NCBI RefSeq assembly: GCF_003075395.1
Contig: NZ_QDFV01000002.1
Location: 682,001 to 746,000, forward strand
DNA from: Microbacterium sp. TPD7012
GTDB taxonomy: Bacteria > Actinomycetota > Actinomycetes > Actinomycetales > Microbacteriaceae
DNA length: 64,000 nt
Direction: 5' to 3'
Shown: positions 54,494 to 62,961 of the stretch, piece by piece
How the letters are laid out: every line of letters starts with the position of its first letter
How positions within the stretch are numbered: position 1 is the stretch's first letter
Notes under the pieces: model-generated
Database searches by the model: none
What the model saw: only the letters and a program-made list of their open reading frames with translations
Told to the model about the DNA's origin: nothing
Program-made: the position numbers and the translations under genes

Positions 54494-57400
54494 GTGCGGA
54501 GAAGGCGGCAGCAGGCCGCGTGCGGGTGTATCGCGGAGCGACCGTCGTCGACGGCACCGGCTCGCCGCGGTACACGGCCGACGTCGCGGTCGAGGGCGCC
54601 AGGATCGTCGCGATCGTGAGGGGCACGGATGCCCCGTCGCTCGACCTCGAACTGCCGGAGGGCGCGATCGAGGTCGATGCGACCGGGCTCGTCCTCGCGC
54701 CGGGCTTCATCGACATGCACGCGCACAGCGACCTCGCGGTCCTCACCGGCGTCGCGCACGACGCCAAGATCCGCCAGGGTGTGACGACCGAGGTGCTCGG
54801 TCAGGACGGCCTCGGATACGCGCCGCTGGACGAGGCGACGGCATCCGTCATCCCCGCGCAGATCGCCGGTTGGAACGGGACGCCCGCCGCCGCGCCCTGG
54901 CGCACGATGGACGACCTGCTCGCGGCGATCGACACCGCGACGGTCGGGAACGCCGCTGTGCTCGTGCCGCAGGGGAACCTCCGCATGATGGTCGTCGGAC
55001 ACGCGAACCGTCGCGCCACGTCGGACGAGGTCTCGACCATGTCGGCGATGCTCGGCCAGGCGCTGGACGCCGGTGCCTTCGGGATGTCGAGCGGCCTCAC
55101 GTACACGCCCGGCATGTATGCGGACACCGACGAGCTCGAGGCACTGTGCCGTGTGGTCGCCGAGCGCGGCGGCTACTGGGCGCCGCACACGCGCAGCTAC
55201 GGCGCGGGAGCGCTCGACGCCTACCGCGAGGCGCTCGACATCGGCCGGCGCACGGGCTGCCCGATCCACCTGACCCACGCGACGATGAACTTCGCCCCGA
55301 ACCGCGGGCGTGCCGACGAGCTGCTGGCCCTGATCGACGCGGCGATCGCCGACGGCGTCGACGTGACGCTCGACACCTACCCCTACCTCCCCGGCGCCAC
55401 GACTCTGGCCGCTCTGCTGCCCAGCAGGCTCGCCGCGACGGGCGACCTGCTGGGAGCGATCGCGGCGCTCGACGCGGCCGGCAGGGAAGCCGTGCGGGTG
55501 GAGCTCGAGGAGATCGGCTGCGACGGCTTCCACGGCGAGAAGGCCGACTGGTCGGCGATCCAGATCTCGGGCGCGGCCGATCCGGCCCTCGCGGAGCTGG
55601 TCGGTCGCACGGTCGCCGAGATCGCCGCGACGACGGGCCGTCGAGCGGTCGACGTCGTGCTCGACATGATCACCGCGGATGCCGGCGCCACCGGCATCCT
55701 GATGCACATCGGCGACGAGGAGAACGTCCGCGCCATCATGCGGCATCCGCGTCACACCGGCGGCAGCGACGGGATCCTGATCGGCGCCCGCCCGCACCCG
55801 CGCGGGCGGGGGACCTTCCCCCGCTACCTCGGGCACTACGTGCGCGAGCTCGGCGTCCTCACCCTCGAGGAGGCGGTGCGGCATCTGGCAGGCACCCCGG
55901 CCGCACGGCTGGGCCTCGACCGCGGCGATGCACCACGCGGCGTCATCCGCGAGGGGGCGATCGCCGACCTCGTGCTGTTCGACCCGCAGACGGTCGCCGC
56001 CGGCGCGACCTTCGAGCGGCCGCTCGGGGCGCCGATCGGCATCCTGGAGGTGCTCATCGGCGGTGTTCCCGTGCTGTCGGACGGGCAGGTCACGGGTGCG
56101 ACGCCGGGGCGAGCGCTGCGGATGCCGCCGCCCGCGCATCGTGCGACGGTTCCGCGCATCGACTCCCGCATCGATCCGGCCGCTCCCGTGTTCTCCTGGG
56201 GGCCGGCGACGCCGATCGTCGCGGAGCCGGGACTGTCCGCATCCGTCGCCCGGCTGGGCGGGGGAGCGGCCGTCGAGGACGCGCCGCCGATCCGGCTCGT
56301 GATCGACGAGGGCATCGCCGCCGAGGTCGTGGAGGGCGCGCGGATCGGCGAGGAGGCGTTCCGCCTGACCATCGCCGCCGACGGCGTCGAGATCCGGGGA
56401 GCGAGCGCGGCGGGCGTCTTCCGGGGCGCCACGACCCTGCGACAGCTGCGCGACCCGGACGCCGCGTCGGCGACGCTGCCCGCGGGCGTGTGGCAGGGGG
56501 CGCCCGCGTACGGCTGGCGCGGGGTGATGCTCGACGTGGCACGTCACTTCCGCCCGGTCGACGAGGTGCGACGCCTCATCGACCTCCTCGCGGACCACCA
56601 CCTGAACGTGCTCCATCTGCACCTCACCGACGATCAGGGCTGGCGCTTCGAGGTTCCCGGCTACCCGCGGCTCACCGAGGTCGGCTCCCGCCGATCGTCG
56701 ACGCAGAGGGGACACGGTCCGCTCGCGACCGTCGAACCCGGCATCCACGAGGGGTTCTACACGACCGCCCAGCTGCGTGAGCTCGTCGCCTACGCGGCCG
56801 AGCGCTTCGTGACGCTCGTGCCGGAGGTCGAGCTGCCCGGCCACATCCAGGCCGGCCTCGCGGCATATCCCGAGCTGGGCAACACCGATGTCGGCGAACC
56901 GGTCACGGCGCCCTGGGAGCGCTTCGGCGTCAATCCGCGCACGCTCGCCCCGACCGAGGCGTCACTGGCGTTCGGCCGTGCGGCGATCGACGCACTGTGC
57001 GAGGCGTTCGACGCCGAATGGATCGGCATCGGCGGCGACGAGGTGCCCGTCACCGAGTGGGCGCGGAGCGCCGCGGCCGCCGAACGGATGCGCGAGCTCG
57101 GCCTCGCCACGCCCCACGACGTGCAGCCGTGGTTCACGGCCCAGTTCGTCGCACATGTCCGCAGCCGCGGGCGCACCGCGCTGGCGTGGGACGAGGTGCT
57201 CGAGGGGGAGGTCCCCGAGGGCGTCCGCATCCTCGCCTGGCGGGGTCCTGTCGCGATGCGGGAGGCGCTCGCGCGCGGCATCCCGGTCGTGGCGTGCCCC
57301 GACCTGGAGGTGTACCTGGACTACCCCCAGTCGGAGTCGGCGGAGGAGCCCATCCGCGTCGGACCGCCGCTGAGCATCGAGCGCGCCTACACCCTGCGCA

Positions 57401-57753
57401 TCGAGGACGGCGCGGTCGGCGGTCAGGCGAACGTGTGGAGCGAGCATCTGCCCACTCCCGACCGCGTCGACTTCGCGATGTTCCCGCGGCTCGCGGCGAT
57501 CGCCGAACGCCTCTGGGCGGGTGGGGAACCGGAGCCCTATGCTGACTTCGGACGCCGCCTGACGACGCACCTGCGCCGTCTGCAGGCCTCGGGGGTGCGG
57601 TACCGGCCCCTGGACGGTCCTGCGCCGGACCAGAGGCGCCCCGGAGTGCCGGGCAAGCCGCTCACGGTCGAGGCGCGGGAGGCGATCGTCGCGGGGCTGG
57701 TCGCCCGCCTCGTGGAGCTCTCGGATTCCCGCGCTGTCCTGCCTCGAAAGTAA
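54484..57753 (+). CDS. D-aminoacylase-like amidohydrolase fused to a GH20 beta-N-acetylhexosaminidase
   Basis: 1089 residues in one uninterrupted frame. Residues 1-543 match N-acyl-D-amino-acid deacylases: APGFIDMHAHSDLAVL with metal-binding H79 and H81, LGQDGLGYAPLD, GMSSGLTYTPGMYADTDEL, THATMNFAPNRGRADELL and GSDGILIGARPHPRGRGTFPRYLG. After a short linker, residues 555-660 form the GH20b domain and 665-1010 the GH20 barrel, with GVMLDVARHFRPVDEVRRLI and the catalytic pair D852-E853 in WIGIGGDEVP. No signal peptide, so both act in the cytoplasm. Each half has normal length and both active sites look intact. The start overlaps the upstream stop by 10 bases. The physiological substrate is unknown. 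Confidence 0.9.
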   Translation: MLLSAEKAAAGRVRVYRGATVVDGTGSPRYTADVAVEGARIVAIVRGTDAPSLDLELPEGAIEVDATGLVLAPGFIDMHAHSDLAVLTGVAHDAKIRQGVTTEVLGQDGLGYAPLDEATASVIPAQIAGWNGTPAAAPWRTMDDLLAAIDTATVGNAAVLVPQGNLRMMVVGHANRRATSDEVSTMSAMLGQALDAGAFGMSSGLTYTPGMYADTDELEALCRVVAERGGYWAPHTRSYGAGALDAYREALDIGRRTGCPIHLTHATMNFAPNRGRADELLALIDAAIADGVDVTLDTYPYLPGATTLAALLPSRLAATGDLLGAIAALDAAGREAVRVELEEIGCDGFHGEKADWSAIQISGAADPALAELVGRTVAEIAATTGRRAVDVVLDMITADAGATGILMHIGDEENVRAIMRHPRHTGGSDGILIGARPHPRGRGTFPRYLGHYVRELGVLTLEEAVRHLAGTPAARLGLDRGDAPRGVIREGAIADLVLFDPQTVAAGATFERPLGAPIGILEVLIGGVPVLSDGQVTGATPGRALRMPPPAHRATVPRIDSRIDPAAPVFSWGPATPIVAEPGLSASVARLGGGAAVEDAPPIRLVIDEGIAAEVVEGARIGEEAFRLTIAADGVEIRGASAAGVFRGATTLRQLRDPDAASATLPAGVWQGAPAYGWRGVMLDVARHFRPVDEVRRLIDLLADHHLNVLHLHLTDDQGWRFEVPGYPRLTEVGSRRSSTQRGHGPLATVEPGIHEGFYTTAQLRELVAYAAERFVTLVPEVELPGHIQAGLAAYPELGNTDVGEPVTAPWERFGVNPRTLAPTEASLAFGRAAIDALCEAFDAEWIGIGGDEVPVTEWARSAAAAERMRELGLATPHDVQPWFTAQFVAHVRSRGRTALAWDEVLEGEVPEGVRILAWRGPVAMREALARGIPVVACPDLEVYLDYPQSESAEEPIRVGPPLSIERAYTLRIEDGAVGGQANVWSEHLPTPDRVDFAMFPRLAAIAERLWAGGEPEPYADFGRRLTTHLRRLQASGVRYRPLDGPAPDQRRPGVPGKPLTVEAREAIVAGLVARLVELSDSRAVLPRK

Positions 57754-57796
57754 TGTAACGTTTCGGTAACCCTCGCCGCCCGCCTCGCGGCAGAGG

Positions 57797-57831
57797 TTGC
57801 ACAAATTTTGTTCGTAAGGTCTACTAACAAA
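57797..57831 (+). promoter_or_regulatory. Promoter and ROK-type operator
   Basis: TTGCAC (57797-57802), 19 bases, TACTAA (57822-57827); the ATG follows at 57833, so the transcript is probably leaderless. An inverted repeat TTTGTT (57807-57812) / AACAAA (57826-57831) covers the -10 region, a likely site for the ROK repressor itself. The stretch is unusually AT-rich. Confidence 0.6.
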
Positions 57832-57832
57832 C

Positions 57833-59020
57833 ATGTCCGTTTCGGATGAACAGCGTGCCGCATCGCCGTCGGAGTACGGCGGTGCGAATGCGCACGCCTT
57901 CGGCCCCGGCCGGCACCTTCGCTCCCGGTCCAAGGTGCTCCCCGAGCACGCGCGCGGGCACAACCGTGCGCTCGTGCTGCAGACGCTCTACCACGCCGGA
58001 GCGATGAGCCGCGCCGACCTCTCGCGAGAGACAGGACTGACCCGGGTCACCATCTCCGACCTGGTCGCCGAGTTCATCGCCGACGGGATCGTCATCGAGA
58101 TGGGTGTGCGCGAGGCCGTCGGCCCCGGCAAGCCTCCGATCCTGATCGACATCGACCGCATCGGGCACCAGATCCTCGGTCTCGACCTGTCCGGTCCGAC
58201 CGCATTCGAGGGGGCCGTGCTCAGCCTCGACGGGGATGTCCTCGAGCGACGCGAGGTCGCCCGCCCGGAATCCCCGGACGGGGATGCCGTGTACGCGGCG
58301 ACGCTCGAGCTCGCGCGCACCCTCGTCGCCGCATCGACGCAGCCGCTGCTGGGCGTCGGCATCGGCACGCCCGGTGTCGTCCGCCCCGACGGCGTCGTGC
58401 TCAGCTCGCCGAACCTCGGATGGTCGAACTTCCCGCTCGAGGCCAAGCTCAGCGTCGATCTCGACCTGCCGGTGCTCGCCCGCAACGACGCCAACGCGGC
58501 CGTGCTCGCCGAGTACACGTTCGGCGACGCCAAGGCCGACTTCATGCTGATCAAGCTCGGGCGCGGTGTCGGTGCCGGCCTCATCACGGGCAGCCAGCCC
58601 CTCCTCGGCAGCCGATTCGCCGCGGGGGAGATCGGGCACGTCGTCGTCGGGACCGACGGCGGTCCGCGCTGCGCCTGCGGCAAGGACGGCTGCCTCGAAG
58701 CGTGGCTCAGCGTCAGCCGCATGCGCGAGGCGCTCGCGGCCGACCCCGCCGCGCGCGACGAGATCCTCCGCGATTCGGGAACGCGCATGGCGATCGCCAT
58801 CGCCCCGATCGTCGCGGCCCTCGACCTGTCCGAGGTCGTGCTCTCTGGCCCCGCCGATCTGCTCGACGGGATCCTCATCGACGCCGCCATCGAGACCCTG
58901 CACGCGCGCACGCTCGAGGGCGTCTTCGAAGACGTCGTGGTGCGCCGCACGCATCAGGACGACATCGTGCTGCGCGGGACCGCGGTGATGGTGCTCTCCG
59001 GACAGCTGGGAGTGTCGTGA
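57833..59020 (+). CDS. ROK family transcriptional repressor
   Basis: 395 residues. An N-terminal winged helix-turn-helix (NRALVLQTLYHAGAMSRADLSRETGLTRVTISDLVAEFIADGIVIEMG, about residues 43-90) precedes a ROK sugar-binding domain. That domain contains LGVGIGTPGVVRPDG, LARNDANAAVLAEYTFG and the zinc site CACGKDGCLEAWLS. NagC- and XylR-type repressors have this build. Lying between the hexosaminidase gene and the ROK kinase-nagB pair, it likely senses an amino sugar and controls the cluster and itself. Confidence 0.93.
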   Translation: MSVSDEQRAASPSEYGGANAHAFGPGRHLRSRSKVLPEHARGHNRALVLQTLYHAGAMSRADLSRETGLTRVTISDLVAEFIADGIVIEMGVREAVGPGKPPILIDIDRIGHQILGLDLSGPTAFEGAVLSLDGDVLERREVARPESPDGDAVYAATLELARTLVAASTQPLLGVGIGTPGVVRPDGVVLSSPNLGWSNFPLEAKLSVDLDLPVLARNDANAAVLAEYTFGDAKADFMLIKLGRGVGAGLITGSQPLLGSRFAAGEIGHVVVGTDGGPRCACGKDGCLEAWLSVSRMREALAADPAARDEILRDSGTRMAIAIAPIVAALDLSEVVLSGPADLLDGILIDAAIETLHARTLEGVFEDVVVRRTHQDDIVLRGTAVMVLSGQLGVS

Positions 59021-59057
59021 CCCGCGCCGCCCGCACGACAGACACAAGCGCCATCCG

Positions 59058-60023
59058 ATGACCGGGGCACAGAACGTCGACCGGGCAGGTCGGCAGATTC
59101 GAGTGGGCCTGGACGTCGGCGGGACGAAGATCGACGCGGTCGCGGTCGACGGCTCTGGTGACATCCTCGGCCGCATCCGCCGTTCGACCGGCTGGGGCGA
59201 TGACGCGGTGGTCGAGAGCATCGTCATGGCCGTCACCGCGCTCGCCGACGAGACGGGCTTCCCCGTCGCGGACATCGGGTCCGTCGGCATCGGCATCCCC
59301 GGCCTCGTCGACGTGACGCAGGGGCGCGTCGACCATGCGGTCAACCTCGGCGTCGAATCGCTCGATCTCGCCGCACGTGCCGAGCAGGAGCTCGGCATCC
59401 CCTTCCGTGTCGAGAACGACGTCAAGGCCGCCGCCCTCGGGGCTGCCGTCCTCAGCGGCGTCGCCGGCTCCATGGCGTACCTCAACCTCGGGACGGGCGT
59501 CGCGGCGGGCATCGTGATCGACGGACGCATCTGGCGCGGTTCGCGCGGCACGGCGGGCGAGGTCGGACACATCTCGGTCGACCCGCACGGCCGCCTGTGC
59601 GGATGCGGACAGTTCGGCTGCATCGAGACGTTCTGCGGGGGAGGTGCCCTCGCGAAGGCGTGGGGGCGCCCCGGCGCACTCCCGATCAGGGACATCTTCG
59701 ATGCGGCGGACGCGGGAGACGCCGATGCGTCGGCGCTCCGCGACGATCTCTACCACGGCGCCGCCGCCGCCGTCCGCGTCCTCGTGCTGTCCGCCGACGT
59801 CGAGACGGTGGTCATCGGCGGTGGACTCACGGCGCTCGGAGCTCGGCTCGAGGACGGCATCCGCGCCGCACTGCACGCCGGCGCCGAGGCGTCACCGTTC
59901 ATGCGGTCGCTGCGTCTGGATGAGAGAATCGAACTGCTCTCCGCGGGTTCTCCCGCGGCTGCCTTCGGCGCCGCTCTGGTCGGCGCCTCCGTCCCCGAGA
60001 AGGAGATCGTCCCCCATGGCTGA
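59058..60023 (+). CDS. ROK family sugar kinase (probable N-acetylglucosamine/glucosamine kinase)
   Basis: 321 residues. VGLDVGGTKIDAVAVDGSGDILG is the ATP phosphate-1 motif, VGIGIPGLVDVTQGRV and FRVENDVKAAALGAA provide the sugar-binding site and catalytic Asp, and HISVDPHGRLCGCGQFGCIETFCGG the zinc site and ROK signature. No DNA-binding domain, so a kinase. Overlap of eight bases with nagB argues for an amino-sugar substrate, whereas glucose remains possible. Confidence 0.9.
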   Translation: MTGAQNVDRAGRQIRVGLDVGGTKIDAVAVDGSGDILGRIRRSTGWGDDAVVESIVMAVTALADETGFPVADIGSVGIGIPGLVDVTQGRVDHAVNLGVESLDLAARAEQELGIPFRVENDVKAAALGAAVLSGVAGSMAYLNLGTGVAAGIVIDGRIWRGSRGTAGEVGHISVDPHGRLCGCGQFGCIETFCGGGALAKAWGRPGALPIRDIFDAADAGDADASALRDDLYHGAAAAVRVLVLSADVETVVIGGGLTALGARLEDGIRAALHAGAEASPFMRSLRLDERIELLSAGSPAAAFGAALVGASVPEKEIVPHG

Positions 60024-60795
60024 GGTCGTCATCGTCGAGAACGCGGCAGCCGCCGGCGCGCTGGTCGCCACCGAGATCGTCGAGCTCATCGAGCGCCGCC
60101 CCGACGCGGTGCTGGGTCTCGCCACGGGGTCCACCCCACTGCCCGTCTACCTCGCACTGCGCACGCAGCTCGCCGGTCACGATGTCTCGCAGGTCCGCGG
60201 CTTCGCGCTGGACGAGTACGTCGGCATCGACCCCGCGCACCCCGAGAGCTACCGTTCGGTGATCACGCGCGAGGTGGTCGAGCCGCTCGGCCTGGATCCG
60301 CAGCGCATCCACGTGCCCAACGGCGCCGAGGCGACGATCCAGCACGCCGGTGACGACTACGAGGCCGCGATCGCCGCAGCAGGAGGGGTGGACCTGCAGA
60401 TCCTCGGGATCGGCACCGACGGGCACATCGGCTTCAACGAGCCCGGATCCTCCTTCGCCTCGCAGACCCGTGTGAAGACGCTCACGGAGCAGACCCGCGA
60501 GGACAACGCGCGCTTCTTCGACTCCATCGACGACGTGCCGCGGCACTGCATCACGCAGGGACTCGGAACCATCCTGAAGGCGCGCCACCTCGTGCTCCTC
60601 GCGTTCGGAGAAGGCAAGGCGCAGGCGGTCGCCGACGCTGTCGAGGGGCCGCTCACGGCCTTCCTCCCCGGCTCTGCGATCCAGCTGCACCCGCACGCCA
60701 CGGTGGTCGTCGATGAGGCGGCGGCATCCCGCCTCCGTCTCGCCGACTACTACCGGTACACGTTCGCCAACAAGCCCGCCTGGCAGGGCATCTAG
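60016..60795 (+). CDS. nagB: Glucosamine-6-phosphate deaminase
   Basis: 259 residues. It converts glucosamine-6-phosphate to fructose-6-phosphate and ammonia. LGLATGSTPLPVYLAL is the phosphate loop, GFALDEYVGIDPAHPESYRSVI contains the catalytic Asp, LQILGIGTDGHIGFNEPGSSF the conserved D-G-H-I-G-F-N-E-P active site, and LTAFLPGSAIQLHPHATVVVDEAAA the C-terminal family block. GAAGGAGATCG upstream is the ribosome site (AGGAG near 60001). It overlaps the kinase gene. No nagA deacetylase gene lies in the window. Confidence 0.96.
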   Translation: MAEVVIVENAAAAGALVATEIVELIERRPDAVLGLATGSTPLPVYLALRTQLAGHDVSQVRGFALDEYVGIDPAHPESYRSVITREVVEPLGLDPQRIHVPNGAEATIQHAGDDYEAAIAAAGGVDLQILGIGTDGHIGFNEPGSSFASQTRVKTLTEQTREDNARFFDSIDDVPRHCITQGLGTILKARHLVLLAFGEGKAQAVADAVEGPLTAFLPGSAIQLHPHATVVVDEAAASRLRLADYYRYTFANKPAWQGI

Positions 60796-60805
60796 CGGGA
60801 GCGCC

Positions 60806-61213
60806 CTAGCGCGCCTGCGCCGGCCAGGCGATGGGCAGCAGATGCTCGAGGCTGAGCGGGGCGAGCGGCAGCGTCGCGACGTCAGACGGAGTGATCCAGC
60901 GCAGTTCGGCGAGCTCGGCCTGCACCGACACCGCCTCGGGGTCGATCGAGGTCGCGAACGCCTCGGCGACCACACGATGACCGGGTTCGTTGGCCGCCTC
61001 GGAGATGAACGTGCCGAGCGGCTGGAGGTCGGCCTCGTCGAGGAGCAGCCCGAGCTCTTCGTGCAGTTCGCGGATCAGCGTCTGCGCGGCGGATTCACCG
61101 GGCTCCGGCTTGCCGCCGGGCTGCATGAACCTCGTCGTGCCCTGCTTGCGCACGACGAGCACGCGCCCGTCGTCGTCGACGATCACGGCGGCGCTCACAT
61201 GGATATCAGGCAT
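60806..61213 (-). CDS. NUDIX hydrolase
   Basis: 135 residues. The Nudix box GGKPEPGESAAQTLIRELHEELGLLL (G-x5-E-x7-R-E-x2-E-E-x-G) is complete at about residues 36-60, and VLVVRKQGTTRFMQPGGK precedes it. It hydrolyses a nucleoside diphosphate linked to another group; the substrate is not predictable. The ATG at 61213 lies eight bases inside the end of the upstream oxidase gene, so the two are coupled. Convergent with nagB. Confidence 0.9.
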   Translation of the reverse strand: MPDIHVSAAVIVDDDGRVLVVRKQGTTRFMQPGGKPEPGESAAQTLIRELHEELGLLLDEADLQPLGTFISEAANEPGHRVVAEAFATSIDPEAVSVQAELAELRWITPSDVATLPLAPLSLEHLLPIAWPAQAR

Positions 61214-62570
61214 CGGGCTCGAAGACCTTTCCGGGATTGAGGATGCCGAGCGGGTCGAACACGGCCGCGATCTGCCGCTGCAGCCGCCACTGGTCGTCGC
61301 CGAGCTCATCGGCGAGCCAGCGACGCTTCAGCACGCCGATGCCGTGCTCGCCGGTCAGGGTGCCGCCGAGGCGGATCGCCGCGCGGAACAGCTCGTCCGC
61401 GGCCGCCCAGACGTGCGCCGGAGTCTCGGACCCCTCGAAGATGAAGTTCGGATGCAGGTTGCCGTCGCCGGCGTGGGCGACCGTGGGGATCGTGAGCCCG
61501 AAATCGCGCTCGATGCGCGCGATCTCATCGAACATGGCCGGCATCGCACTGCGCGGCACCGAGACGTCTTCGATCAGCGTGGTGCCGAGAGAGGCCATCG
61601 CCGCGTGCATCGAGCGCCGGATCGCGAGAAGCCGCTCGCCGTCCTCGCGGTCGCGGGCGACGGTCGTGAGCCCGCCGTGATCGCGCAGGATCCCGGCGAT
61701 CGTCTCGGCCTCCGCGGCGGCCGCGGGGCCGTCGGTGCGGATGGTGAGCTGGGCTGCGCCGACAGCGGGGGCCGGCAGATCGAGCAGGGCGTGGACGGCG
61801 GCGAGGCTCGCGGCATCCATCAGCTCCATGATCGCCGGCTGCACGCCGGCGGCGGTGACCGCAGCGGATGCCGAGGCCGCGGCCCGCACGCCGGGGAAGG
61901 TCGCGGTGAGGGTGCAGACGTCACCCGCGACGAGGCGGCGCAGCTTCAGCGTGGCGCCGACGACGACGCCGAGCGTGCCCTCCGAGCCGATCACCAGCGA
62001 GGTGAGGTCGAGGCCCGTCACGCCTTTGACGCTGCGGTGCCCGAGGTGCAGCAGGCGGCCGTCGGCGAGCACCAGGTCGACGCCGAGCACTGCGTCGCGC
62101 ACGACGCCGTACTTGGCGCAGAGCAGTCCGCCCGCGCCGGTCGCGATGTTGCCGCCGACGGTCGAGATGTCGCGGCTGGCGGGGTCGGGCGCCCACCACA
62201 CGCCGGAGACCGCGAGACGGTCGTTGAGGTCGGCGTTGAGGATGCCGGGTTCGACGACGGCGAGCAGGTCGTCGGGGCGCACCTCGAGGATCGCGTCCAT
62301 CCGACGGGTGGAGAGCACGATCTCTCCTTCGCCGGCGTTGGCCGCACCGGCCAGCCCCGTGCCCGCGCCGCGGACGATCACGGGTGTGCGGGTGGCGGTG
62401 GCGATCCGCATGGTCTGCTGCACGTGGTCCACGGTCTCCGCGTGCACGACCGCGAGTGGGCGACCGACGGCGGCGTGCCCGGAGCGGTCGGCGCGCGCCT
62501 CCTCGAGCGTCGCATCGCTCACGTCGACGAGCGGGCCGAGCGCCTCCTGCAGCAGCGACAGTGCGGTCAT
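61206..62570 (-). CDS. FAD-linked oxidase, GlcD/D-lactate dehydrogenase type
   Basis: 454 residues. The N-terminal FAD-binding PCMH domain includes TPVIVRGAGTGLAGAANA, VVEPGILNADLNDRL, DPASRDISTVGGNIATGAGGLLCAKYGVVRD and LVIGSEGTLGVVVGATLKL. The C-terminal domain has VAHAGDGNLHPNFIF and LTGEHGIGVLKRRWL, where His and Glu bind metal and the 2-hydroxy acid. Such enzymes oxidise glycolate or D-lactate. GlcE/GlcF genes are absent, so it may act alone, like D-lactate or D-2-hydroxyacid dehydrogenases. The ATG at 62570 gives the standard N-terminus. Confidence 0.92.
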   Translation of the reverse strand: MTALSLLQEALGPLVDVSDATLEEARADRSGHAAVGRPLAVVHAETVDHVQQTMRIATATRTPVIVRGAGTGLAGAANAGEGEIVLSTRRMDAILEVRPDDLLAVVEPGILNADLNDRLAVSGVWWAPDPASRDISTVGGNIATGAGGLLCAKYGVVRDAVLGVDLVLADGRLLHLGHRSVKGVTGLDLTSLVIGSEGTLGVVVGATLKLRRLVAGDVCTLTATFPGVRAAASASAAVTAAGVQPAIMELMDAASLAAVHALLDLPAPAVGAAQLTIRTDGPAAAAEAETIAGILRDHGGLTTVARDREDGERLLAIRRSMHAAMASLGTTLIEDVSVPRSAMPAMFDEIARIERDFGLTIPTVAHAGDGNLHPNFIFEGSETPAHVWAAADELFRAAIRLGGTLTGEHGIGVLKRRWLADELGDDQWRLQRQIAAVFDPLGILNPGKVFEPDA

Positions 62571-62580
62571 GACCGCGTCT

Positions 62581-62952
62581 TCACGACAGGGCGCGTCGAC
62601 CGCTGAGGACGCCGGTGACGATGGCGACCAGGGCGAACGCGGTGCCGATGAGCGCCTGGCCCATCGACCACCAGGCGATCGTGACGCCCACGTAGATGAA
62701 GAGCTCGACGGCGGCACGGAGGAATGGGTGCACTCGCAGAACAGGGCGCGGGGAGAGGAACAGAGCCCACACCAGGAGGACGACGACCGGCGCACCCACA
62801 CCGGTGATGACGTTCCACGGAAGCGACCAGCTGGCGAAGCCCCACAGGGCGAGGGATGCCACCGCGACGACCAGCACGACGGCGCGGACGATGTCGAGAG
62901 CGGTGATGACCGGACGGTCGACGCCGGGGACGGGTGCGGAATCCTGGGGCAT
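62581..62952 (-). CDS. YrdB family (DUF2568) membrane protein
   Basis: 123 residues with four transmembrane helices: ALDIVRAVVLVVAVASLALWGFA, VITGVGAPVVVLLVWALFLS, FLRAAVELFIYVGVTIAWW and ALIGTAFALVAIVTGVL. The layout and the FLSPR basic loop match DUF2568. Function unknown. Ten bases upstream of the oxidase gene and in the same direction, so probably one transcript. Confidence 0.85.
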   Translation of the reverse strand: MPQDSAPVPGVDRPVITALDIVRAVVLVVAVASLALWGFASWSLPWNVITGVGAPVVVLLVWALFLSPRPVLRVHPFLRAAVELFIYVGVTIAWWSMGQALIGTAFALVAIVTGVLSGRRALS

Positions 62953-62961
62953 GCTCCCAGT

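Noticed and set aside
54124..56844. Antisense open frame of 906 codons
   Set aside because: Shadow of the D-serine dehydratase-like gene and the fusion gene; no recognisable motif or ribosome site.
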